A stretch of 5,885 bases of DNA, taken from the NCBI GenBank assembly GCA_014896635.1, contig JADBKA010000275.1, positions 1 to 5,885 of the forward strand, in the 5' to 3' direction. The notes under the pieces were generated by a model. It saw only the letters and a program-made list of their open reading frames with translations, was not told the origin of the DNA and did no database searches. The DNA is from Ktedonobacteraceae bacterium. Lineage in GTDB: Bacteria > Chloroflexota > Ktedonobacteria > Ktedonobacterales > Ktedonobacteraceae. Position 1 is the stretch's first letter. Each line of letters begins with the position of its first letter. The translations under genes were made by a program, and so were the position numbers. This document shows positions 1-5,336 of the stretch, piece after piece.

Positions 1-7
1 CGGGACT

Positions 8-31
8 GGCAAGATGCGCAAGCATCTTGCC
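8..31. repeat. Perfect 9-bp hairpin, 6-nt loop
   Basis: GGCAAGATG at 8-16 is the exact reverse complement of CATCTTGCC at 23-31, with the loop CGCAAG between them. It lies about 100 bp beyond the 3' end of the minus-strand acetyltransferase gene. Neither side has a T-run, so it is not a classical intrinsic terminator. It could be an mRNA 3'-end structure or belong to a gene outside the window. Confidence 0.5.
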
Positions 32-47
32 CATCTGAACGCAAGGG

Positions 48-121
48 AGTATCACAGGAAAAGGAGGATTCAGGGAACAAATACCCCTGAACCCCCGCAA
101 CCTGTCAGAACTCGTGATACT
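48..121. repeat. Nested inverted repeats 3' of the acetyltransferase gene
   Basis: Outer arms AGTATCAC (48-55) and GTGATACT (114-121) are exact reverse complements. Inside them TTCAGGG (69-75) pairs with CCCTGAA (85-91). Together with the hairpin at 8-31, these account for much of the first 130 bases, where I see no gene. On the minus strand they follow the acetyltransferase stop codon at 131-133 and might form a structured 3' untranslated region. The arms are short and no T-tract is present, so chance is possible. Confidence 0.3.
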
Positions 122-130
122 GCACCGGGC

Positions 131-1105
131 TTAAGTCAGGAACGGGATGGGAAGAGACGGGCGCGCCGGGAAGAGTATCTTCAGGACAGGCGCGGCCTCA
201 TTACTGGCCCAGACATCAGGGAAGGCATGGCGCAGCTCATCGAGTGAACGATGCCCGAACAACAGTTGGAGGAAGACCTGCGGCGGAAAGCCCGCACTCG
301 GATTTCCCTCGTAGATGGGCATACGCCAGTGTTCGGCGGTGGTCAACTTGCCGTTCTCAAAGACCAGGCGCAGGCCGCTGCGATAGAAGTCAAATTTCAA
401 CTCCCCGCTATAGCTGGCAAATACCGAATCGGCCAGGCGCTTCTCCAGCGCAGGTGCGATGTGCCTGAGGAAAGCGGGAACGTCGGCGACTCGCACATAC
501 CAGGCGTAAGGCGGTTCCTGGGAGGGCGCCAGTCCCTCTCCCAGCGCGTCGTATACCGGATGGGAACGGCCCAGCCAGAAACCGATCTCGCTGAACGGGT
601 CGGTATCCGGCCGGCGCGTGGGAACCTGAGCGCCATACTGCTGCAAGGCGCGCAGCAGCGATGGCAGGATGGCCTGTAAGTTTGTCTCAGGTGCGATTCC
701 CAGACCCAGGACACCCAGTTCTCTGCTCCAGCGCAGTGTCGGCAGATGGACATACCCTTTGACGTTGTCCTGGTTATCGACGATCATCTTGAGCACGTCC
801 GTCCGGTCGCGCTCTGGATTCGCCTTCCAGCTTTCGAGGAGATAGCGCCAGTATTCATCCGGTGCCTCTGTCCACACCATGCCCTTGCTTTGCCAGCGGT
901 AATAGAACTGTGAAATGAGAGGGATATCCTCAACGGTGGCATCGCGCAAGGTGAAAGGCTCTGTCTCGCCTTCCTTCAGCCTGGGGATTAGCGAGAGGTA
1001 TGTTGTGCGTTTGCCACCGAGGTCCAGCGCGTACTCTAGCCGACTGGCAGTGGGCAATTCCTGTGATGGCCTGCACCAGATGGCCCTCAGCTTTGCTGCG
1101 AGCAT
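131..1105 (-). pseudogene. Eis-like GNAT acetyltransferase, 3' part of a frameshifted gene
   Basis: This is the C-terminal two thirds of an acetyltransferase whose N-terminal part lies in another frame (930-1499). Native sequence resumes at about the EYALDLGG motif (codons at 1036 and below). The residues read upstream of that, up to an ATG at 1105, are out of frame and probably not real. Numbered from that ATG, residues 50-200 look like a second GNAT-type domain (FTLRDATVEDIPLISQF, then a GVLGLGIAPE strand-turn). Residues 205-315 resemble the sterol-carrier-like C-terminal domain of Eis proteins (SLDELRHAFPDVW near 287-299). The joined product would be about 458 residues, in the range of that family. 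Enzymes of this type transfer acetyl from acetyl-CoA to amines; the substrate cannot be read here. The frame break is either real decay or a sequence error. Confidence 0.75.
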
Positions 1106-1499
1106 GAATCATGCTGAAGAGCCGGCGAATCAGCCCGCGATTGCGGTAGGCTGGATCGGTAGCGACGATTTCCGGGCGGCCAACGGGAAAAGGGATGCCC
1201 TCATATCGCCACTGGTAACGCAACAGGCAGATGCCGGCGACTACTGGATTCCCCTGTTTGCGCGTATCTTCTACTATCGCGTAGTCGCCGGGTCCCATCA
1301 GAGGATGGTCTCCACGCATCAGCCGGCGGACGGCGTTGCCGATGAATTCGTTTGGTGGCTCATCCGCTTTGTTACGAAAAACTTGCGCGGTCAGTTCAGC
1401 AATGTTTTCCGTATCGTCAGCGGTTGACCAGCGCATAAGCAGGCCATCGCCCAGGTCATGGCGATATGAGATGTCTGCGGAGGATGTTGTCGTCTGCAT
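930..1499 (-). pseudogene. Eis-like GNAT acetyltransferase, 5' part of a frameshifted gene
   Basis: This is the N-terminal GNAT domain. From the ATG at 1499, residues 11-40 (YRHDLGDGLLMRWS, then a helix) and the acetyl-CoA binding region PEIVATDPAYRNRGLIRRLF (109-128) are recognisable; RNRGLI matches the R-x-x-G pyrophosphate-binding loop. Family likeness holds to AITGI (residue 148, codon 1056-1058). After that the frame becomes arginine-rich non-homologous sequence ending at a stop at 930, while the true continuation is in the next frame. Start choice is uncertain. The ATG at 1499 begins just before the conserved part and has a weak purine tract (GGAAAGCGAG) upstream. An ATG at 1518-1520 adds seven residues, and a further one at 1625 adds 42 that look non-coding. 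No clear promoter lies close by; the nearest good one is at 1970-1999. Confidence 0.75.
1037..1055 (-). other. Frameshift site inside the acetyltransferase gene
   Basis: The 19 bases between the Ile codon (1056-1058) and the Glu-Tyr codons (1031-1036) replace what in related proteins I recall as about nine residues of the type P-Y-F-Y-R-Q-F-G-Y. That is a net loss of about 8 nt. On the minus strand CCAGTCGGCTAGAG looks like CCAGTTCGGCTATGAG with two single T bases missing, plus a further 6-nt shortfall. The expected family sequence comes from memory, not from an alignment. Confidence 0.6.
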
Positions 1500-1757
1500 A
1501 TGTTTTGTCTCGCTTTCCATAGAAGAGTAGTAAAAAATGGGTAAGAACAAACTGGAAAAAGGTAGCTGGATCTGCTGTACACAACTGGTGCGGCAGTCAG
1601 GCATCAGGCGATCTCCGTGCAGCATGCTGCTGAAAATGGGTGCAGCGATACTCGCACCAGGAAAATCGGCAGGGAGTCCATGGCCTGGAGGCCCTCAGGG
1701 TTTTCCGGGGAAGTCAACCGATGCCGGTGGAGCACGCTCGCTCTTCTCCGGCCAGCT
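1500..1757. other. Intergenic leader region upstream of the acetyltransferase gene
   Basis: No recognisable gene lies here. On the minus strand this is the stretch between the stop of the small ORF (1758) and the acetyltransferase start. It contains a 12-bp palindrome (1619-1630), a weak GGTGC/GCACC stem (1639-1643 with 1654-1658) and a T-rich tract on the minus strand near 1530-1540. Short plus-strand open frames here have no ribosome site and low-complexity translations. I see no T-box, SAM or other riboswitch core. Confidence 0.4.
1619..1630. repeat. 12-bp perfect palindrome GCAGCATGCTGC
   Basis: The sequence is its own reverse complement over 12 bases and sits about 120 bp upstream of the acetyltransferase start. 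It could be a regulator binding site, but no second copy or nearby promoter supports that. Confidence 0.25.
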
Positions 1758-1907
1758 TCAATGAAGACTTGCCGTTACTTTCGAGATGAGCAGGGCGTGT
1801 GGTGAAAGTGGAGCTAGAAAGAAGCACACAACTTGCCCGTCGGCGCCGGTAAGCCTCTGCTGCTGTGTATGGTGCAGTATATGAGCTGCCGGGTTCATCA
1901 CTTGCAT
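1758..1907 (-). CDS. Small ORF, 49 residues, unknown function
   Basis: The frame runs from ATG (1905-1907) to TGA (1758-1760) and encodes MQVMNPAAHILHHTQQQ and onward, ending KVTASLH. I do not recognise the protein. It has a hydrophobic patch, VVCFFLAPL (26-34), too short and proline-broken to call a membrane segment, and is rich in His and Gln near residues 9-17. Support is positional. An exact AAGGAG Shine-Dalgarno lies 7-8 nt before the ATG, and a TTGACA-18-TATAGT promoter lies about 55 nt upstream of the ATG by predicted start site. The ribosome site can also fold into an AAAGG-AGA-CCTTT hairpin (1909-1921), which could hide it. It lies in the same direction as, and 258 nt before, the acetyltransferase gene. 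It could be a leader peptide, an independent small protein or a chance frame. Confidence 0.4.
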   Translation of the reverse strand: MQVMNPAAHILHHTQQQRLTGADGQVVCFFLAPLSPHALLISKVTASLH

Positions 1908-1969
1908 CAAAGGTCTCCTTTCTGGGCAGTTGTGCGATGATGGATGGTAGGAAAAGGCTACCGCATATA

Positions 1970-1999
1970 ACTATACAGGAGAAACTGAAGGCTTGTCAA
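1970..1999 (-). promoter_or_regulatory. Sigma70-type promoter, minus strand
   Basis: On the minus strand a perfect TTGACA (1994-1999) is followed after 18 bases by TATAGT (1970-1975), a 5-of-6 match to TATAAT. The transcript would start near 1963 and read into the 49-codon small ORF and then the acetyltransferase gene. It is divergent from the Mrp promoter at 2114-2142. Confidence 0.6.
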
Positions 2000-2035
2000 G
2001 GCAGGGTACGCCGGGTCCAGGGCTTTTCAGTTTTT

Positions 2036-2071
2036 AAAAAAGCAGGAGTCCAGAGAGCTACAGCTTTTTTT
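2036..2071. terminator. Imperfect terminator-like hairpin
   Basis: AAAAAAGC (2036-2043) pairs with GCTTTTTT (2063-2070). The stem continues with an A-A mismatch, G-C, a G-A mismatch, A-T, G-C and G-T around a 7-base loop. T-rich sequence follows on the plus strand (TTGTTTTTCTC). It is a degenerate version of the stem of the terminator at 3336-3373, sharing AAAAAGCAGGAG. No clear gene ends just before it. It lies between the two divergent promoters and could insulate one from the other. Confidence 0.45.
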
Positions 2072-2113
2072 GTTTTTCTCTTCTGGGAGGAATGTGTCGA
2101 GGAAGAACGCTAG

Positions 2114-2142
2114 TGGATAGAAGAGCATCCGTATGCTATAAT
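2114..2142 (+). promoter_or_regulatory. Extended -10 promoter of the Mrp gene
   Basis: TATAAT at 2137-2142 is a perfect -10 box, preceded by TG one base upstream (TGCTATAAT, extended -10). TGGATA at 2114-2119 is a 4-of-6 -35 box with an ideal 17-bp spacer. Transcription should start near 2149, giving an mRNA leader of about 125 nt before the ATG at 2274. I found no recognised riboswitch in the leader, only a weak GCGGC/GCCGC pairing (2223-2227 with 2251-2255). Confidence 0.75.
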
Positions 2143-2273
2143 ATCTGAGTATCAAAGTCGGAATTGATCTTTTATCGCATAAGAAGCCTGGCTGCTGATA
2201 CGTCTACAGTACAGTAAAAATTGCGGCGTCCGTAGTAATTTCTGTTCGGGGCCGCTGATTGAGGATACGACAC

Positions 2274-3308
2274 ATGGCGGATACAATTACTGCCGAGATG
2301 ACCATTCATGATGTGGTGACGAAATACCCGGCAACTGTCAAAGTTTTTCACGGACACGGCCTGCCCTGCACTGCCTGCTCCGTCGGCTCACGGGAGAGCA
2401 TCGCAGGCGGCGCTCGTACACACCGCTTCCCACCAGAAAAGCTTGATTTGCTATTGAAGGACCTCAATGCTGCAATCAAGGGCGAGCCTGTCTCGGTGAC
2501 GCCTAAGAAAGCGCCGGTCGGACGAGGTGTTCCTCTGACGATGGTCGGCGGTGGGCCGGATCGCAAGATTAAGCAGGTGATCGCGGTCATGAGCGGCAAG
2601 GGCGGCGTGGGTAAGTCGCTTGTTACCGGCCTGCTCGCGGTCTCTCTACGTCGTCAAGGACAGCGCGTTGGTATTCTGGACGGCGATATTACCGGTCCCA
2701 GCATCGCGCGTATGTTCGGCACGAGCGGGCAGCTCGGCAAATCGGCGAGTGGCGGCATCATGCCTCTGGTTAGCAAAGGTGGCATCAAGATCATCTCGAT
2801 GAACATGCTGCTGGAGCATGAGAGTGACCCGGTTGTCTGGCGCGGACCGATGATTTCCAGTGCGATCAAGCAGTTCTACAGCGATGTCGATTGGGGCCAG
2901 CTCGATTATTTGCTGGTTGACCTACCCCCTGGCACCTCAGATGCGCCGATGACGGTCTTGCAGGCTTTACCGGTTGATGGCGTGATCATCGTTTCATCGC
3001 CGCAGTTGCTGGCGACGATGGTGGTGAAAAAGTGCATCAACATGGTGCGCCTGCTGAAAGGCGTGATTGTCGGCGTAGTGGAGAATATGGCCTACTTTGA
3101 AACGCCGAACGGCGAGCGCTACGAGATCTTTGGGCCTAGCAATGGCACTGAGCTGGTGCAGATGACGGGCGCACCCCTGCTTGGGCAGATCCCCATTGAC
3201 CCGGCGCTTACAACGCTGTGCGATGCTGGCCGCGTAGAAGACTATTACGCCGAAGCGTACGAAGAACTGGCGGCAAACTTTGTCAATACGCTGAAGATCA
3301 AACGATAG
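2274..3308 (+). CDS. Mrp/NBP35-family P-loop ATPase with N-terminal DUF1858 domain
   Basis: This is a 344-residue cytoplasmic ATPase of the family that carries and delivers iron-sulfur clusters to apoproteins (ApbC, Mrp, NBP35, Ind1). Residues 8-68 look like a DUF1858 redox-disulfide domain, with HGHGLPCTAC giving a CxxC at C32 and C35. A linker follows (69-100). The ATPase has the deviant Walker A SGKGGVGKS (107-115), DGDITGPS (136-143), WRGPM (189-193) and the Walker B/switch LLVDLPPGTSD (213-223). Most family members carry CPxCG after the ENM.YF motif; here it reads ENMAYFETPNGER (270-282), so both cysteines are absent. DUF1858 replaces the MIP18 (DUF59) domain often fused to Mrp. The ATG at 2274 is chosen because GAGG at 2261-2264 lies 9 nt upstream; the in-frame TTG at 2259 overlaps that site. 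The gene is a single unit between its own promoter and terminator. A cluster-carrier role is inferred from family and is weakened by the missing CxxC. Confidence 0.9.
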   Translation: MADTITAEMTIHDVVTKYPATVKVFHGHGLPCTACSVGSRESIAGGARTHRFPPEKLDLLLKDLNAAIKGEPVSVTPKKAPVGRGVPLTMVGGGPDRKIKQVIAVMSGKGGVGKSLVTGLLAVSLRRQGQRVGILDGDITGPSIARMFGTSGQLGKSASGGIMPLVSKGGIKIISMNMLLEHESDPVVWRGPMISSAIKQFYSDVDWGQLDYLLVDLPPGTSDAPMTVLQALPVDGVIIVSSPQLLATMVVKKCINMVRLLKGVIVGVVENMAYFETPNGERYEIFGPSNGTELVQMTGAPLLGQIPIDPALTTLCDAGRVEDYYAEAYEELAANFVNTLKIKR

Positions 3309-3335
3309 TGGCCCATACAGTATATTCCTTATCAG

Positions 3336-3373
3336 AAAAAGCAGGAGCGACTACAGATCGCTCCTGCTTTTTT
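3336..3373. terminator. Strong bidirectional intrinsic terminator
   Basis: AAAAAGCAGGAGCGA (3336-3350) and TCGCTCCTGCTTTTT (3358-3372) form a perfect 15-bp stem with a 7-base loop (CTACAGA). Its A-rich and T-rich ends supply a U-tract in both directions. It begins 27 nt after the Mrp stop and overlaps the TAA stop (3372-3374) of the convergent SRPBCC frame, so it can end transcripts from both sides. Confidence 0.92.
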
Positions 3374-3390
3374 ATGGGTGTGACAGGCGT
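3361..3390. repeat. Direct repeat, copy 1 (terminator arm plus flank)
   Basis: CTCCTGCTTTT (3361-3371) followed 10 bases later by GACAGGCGT (3382-3390) recurs at 3780-3802 in the same orientation with a 3-base gap. The two copies flank the recognisable part of the SRPBCC frame, 419 bp apart. Confidence 0.55.
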
Positions 3391-3746
3391 CGTTTTAACG
3401 ATTCCAGCAATTTAGACCAGACCTCATTTGCAAAGTATGCTGTCCAGTGGTCGTATTCTGCGGGGTCGCAGTCAAATGTTGCCGACCATTCGACGAAGGC
3501 TCTGTTCCCATCGGTGATCGGCGTGATGCGCAGCGTTATCACACAATTGCGCACCGGATAGGGAAGCGGATCGCAGAACTCGTATGTATAGAAGCGGTCG
3601 AGATCCGAGTAGGCGAGAAGCCGCTGGCGATGGTAGATATCTGTAGTGCCAATGCGGGCGTTGCGGATGGCGCCAACGCTGTCGCCCGGCTTTCCCCCTT
3701 CGATGTGACACTCGCTGACAGTTTCTGCCCATGTATACAAGAAAAA

Positions 3747-3790
3747 AATGAGCGAAAATAAAGCTCTACTGGTCCATCTCTCCTGCTTTT
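3747..3790 (-). terminator. Decayed terminator-like sequence inside the SRPBCC frame
   Basis: On the minus strand AAAAGCAGGAG (3780-3790) repeats the left arm of the terminators at 2036 and 3336. About 20 bases later comes AGCTTTATTTTC, a weak right arm and T-rich tail. Only about five pairs (AAAGC with GCTTT) are intact, so it probably no longer works. Its position immediately before the recognisable SRPBCC coding sequence suggests this part of the frame was once non-coding. Confidence 0.35.
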
Positions 3791-3802
3791 GTAGACAGGC
3801 GT
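3780..3802. repeat. Direct repeat, copy 2
   Basis: CTCCTGCTTTT (3780-3790), a 3-base gap, then GACAGGCGT (3794-3802) matches copy 1 at 3361-3390 over 20 of 20 aligned bases, apart from the gap length. In copy 1 this sequence is the 3' end of the SRPBCC gene plus its terminator. Confidence 0.55.
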
Positions 3803-3893
3803 GCCGCCGCATGATATTTTTAGAAGGCAAAAGAAACGAAGAGTCGGGCAGAGAAAAAGTTCTTCTTTACCAGGACCAGGAAAGACATGTGGC

Positions 3894-5336
3894 ATGAGCA
3901 GGCGGGTATGGAAACGATGGCTGTTTATCCTGCTACTGCTGGTGATTGTGATTACGCCGGCGCTGGCGTTGCTTGGCATTATCCGTTATTATGAAACGGT
4001 GGTACGTCCTGCGGCTGTATATACTGCGGCGCTGCCCGGACCCGACTGTGATCCCGGCTGGGGGCGCTGGATGGTCGGCAATCGGCATACAGAGGATCAG
4101 CGCGACGTCTTCGATCCTTCGACCGTGCTGGTGTGCAGGCCGAATGGACTGCTGGTCACGCGAAAAAGCGCTTATGCTGTCTCCGGCGATGTGCATTTTT
4201 ATGGCACTGATCTGTGGAAAAGCGATCTGGGGCATTCCTATCAGTTCCCGCCTGACTATCGAGTGAGCGTCAGGGCGGCAATTGTGCAGGGGAGTGATAC
4301 CACATCGGTCAATCTGCATGTGCGCTGGCCACAGAGCTATGGGGGCTATAGTTTTGAGGCGCGGGCCAATGGTATATGGCTCATCTGGCGCTATGACCGC
4401 TACGGGCATCCTGATAAGCGGTTGGCTCTCGGCTTTCTCCCTCAGCCGACGAAGCAATTTACACTCGCCGTTGAGGTGCATCGAAACGCCATGATCTACG
4501 CGCTCAACGGCGTACAGCTCGCTCAGGTCAGCGATAGCACCTACGATTCCACAACCTCGCTCTCCTTTGGTGTCGCTGATAGCGAGGCTCCCCCCGATAC
4601 AGCCTCCGATAAGGCTCCATCTGCCCTCTTCTCGCACTTCGTCTATACACCTCTTGCTCCGACGAAAGCGGCGCAGTCGTCTGTTCAGGAGCCGCATCCC
4701 CCATCCGGGCCATATGCAGCAAAAGTGCCGGGTGCCGGCTGTGATCAGGGAAAGGCTCAGTGGACCCCGCCTGCTGCACTCCCTGATAAGACGCTGGCGA
4801 TGACCTGCCAGCCGGCAGCCCTGCGCCTGAGTCGCAACGTGACTGCCGCGCAACTCGCGGAAGAGGCTTTCTACTGGTTTGATGGTCAATTCCCGCCTGA
4901 TTATCGTGTGGATGTGCGCATTGATGTGAGCAGGCTCAACAATGGCTGCGCCGGTGTAGTCACGCGCGCTGATGCGCTGGATCAGAAAGGTGGCTATGGC
5001 TTCCTGATCTGTCAGGGGGGAATCTGGGAACTGGACCGCTATGAAGCGGGCAAGACGAGCAATCTGGCCTCCGGCAAGGTGCGTTTGAAGGGATCATATT
5101 TGCTCAGCGCCACCTCTCGCGGAACGCAGCAGCAACTGGCGCTCGATGGTGCGCAGGTGACATCTGTTGAGGATGCGACCTTTGCCGGGACCGGCGATAT
5201 CTCACTGGCGATTGCCACGCCGCAGGGTCCCGGCTCGGCTGACTTCTCGGATTTTGTGATTAATCCTCAAGTTGAGAAAAGCAATGCGCAAATTACCGGC
5301 TCTGGGCGAACGATCCCAGGACTTTACAGAACGTAG
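3894..5336 (+). CDS. Membrane-anchored extracellular protein with two tandem jelly-roll-like domains
   Basis: The 480-residue protein starts SRRVWKRW, then one hydrophobic segment (9-30, LFILLLLVIVITPALALLGII region). Positive charge before this segment implies a cytoplasmic N-terminus and an exported remainder. Two repeats follow, about 46-254 and 277-458. Shared landmarks are PGxxCD (49-53; 279-284), a second Cys before a Pro (C81; C305), QFPPDYRVxVR (117-127; 332-342), GGYxF then GIW (150-162; 366-378), S/D-I/L-S-L-x-x-x-A, and FSxFVxxP (246-253; 451-458). The pattern resembles concanavalin-like/LamG or family-16 (DUF1080) jelly rolls, which bind or cleave sugars; I see no clear catalytic acid pair, so the function is unknown. 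Repeat 2 has an extra Cys pair (C352, C373). A Pro/Ser-rich linker (254-276) joins the repeats. ATG at 3894 is preferred, with AGGA 12 nt upstream; an in-frame GTG at 3801 would add 31 basic residues before the membrane segment. The 3' end overlaps the convergent prephenate dehydratase gene by 44 bp. Confidence 0.85.
   Translation: MSRRVWKRWLFILLLLVIVITPALALLGIIRYYETVVRPAAVYTAALPGPDCDPGWGRWMVGNRHTEDQRDVFDPSTVLVCRPNGLLVTRKSAYAVSGDVHFYGTDLWKSDLGHSYQFPPDYRVSVRAAIVQGSDTTSVNLHVRWPQSYGGYSFEARANGIWLIWRYDRYGHPDKRLALGFLPQPTKQFTLAVEVHRNAMIYALNGVQLAQVSDSTYDSTTSLSFGVADSEAPPDTASDKAPSALFSHFVYTPLAPTKAAQSSVQEPHPPSGPYAAKVPGAGCDQGKAQWTPPAALPDKTLAMTCQPAALRLSRNVTAAQLAEEAFYWFDGQFPPDYRVDVRIDVSRLNNGCAGVVTRADALDQKGGYGFLICQGGIWELDRYEAGKTSNLASGKVRLKGSYLLSATSRGTQQQLALDGAQVTSVEDATFAGTGDISLAIATPQGPGSADFSDFVINPQVEKSNAQITGSGRTIPGLYRT

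Larger units (their letters stand above)
3372..3812 (-). pseudogene. SRPBCC-fold protein, apparently lacking its N-terminus
   Basis: Residues 28-146 (from the ATG at 3812) match the polyketide-cyclase/START-like SRPBCC family: WAETVSECHIEGGKPGD (28-44), VGAIRN, the strand DLDRFYTYEF (70-79), then TLRITPITDGNRAFVEWSATF (93-113) and a C-terminal helix ending SLKRRL. These proteins form a helix-grip hydrophobic pocket; no ligand can be read from sequence. The roughly 33 residues expected before the first Trp (beta strand 1 and helices of the form A-x-x-V-W-x-x-x-x-D-F) are absent. In their place the frame reads Lys/Gln/Arg residues and then LFSLIFFLY, encoded by an AT- and T-rich tract containing a decayed copy of the terminator stem (3780-3790). 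The ATG at 3812 has no ribosome site; a TTG at 3830 is the other option. It is most likely a truncated remnant, though a divergent intact gene is possible. Confidence 0.65.

Noticed and set aside
14..247. Plus-strand 77-codon frame
   Set aside because: It overlaps the 3' end of the acetyltransferase gene, is dominated by Arg and Gln, and an AGGAGG at 63-68 has no start codon after it.
915..1427. Plus-strand open frame of 170 codons
   Set aside because: Antisense shadow of the acetyltransferase gene; no ribosome site and no recognisable domain.
1500..1757. Riboswitch or T-box leader before the acetyltransferase gene
   Set aside because: I found no T-box core, SAM, cobalamin or other known conserved element on either strand, and no hairpin followed by a T-run acting as an attenuator.
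1865..2113. Plus-strand 82-codon frame
   Set aside because: It crosses the minus-strand promoter and the terminator-like hairpin. It has no ribosome site, and its Lys/Phe-rich stretch comes from the A- and T-runs.
2085..2151. GGGAGGAATG with a 17-codon frame just upstream of the Mrp gene
   Set aside because: The purine run touches the ATG with no spacing, and the predicted transcript of the Mrp promoter starts near 2149, at the end of this frame.
3715..3739. CTGACA and TATACA as a plus-strand promoter for the surface protein
   Set aside because: The spacer is only 13 bases, too short for a sigma70 promoter.
3801..3893. GTG at 3801 as the start of the surface protein
   Set aside because: It adds 31 basic residues before an otherwise normal membrane anchor, lacks a ribosome site and overlaps the direct repeat. 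ATG at 3894 gives a better N-terminus.
3933..4889. Long minus-strand open frame (318 codons)
   Set aside because: It lies wholly opposite the surface-protein gene, whose plus frame has a membrane segment and an internal protein duplication. The minus translation is rich in Arg, Cys and His with no family pattern.
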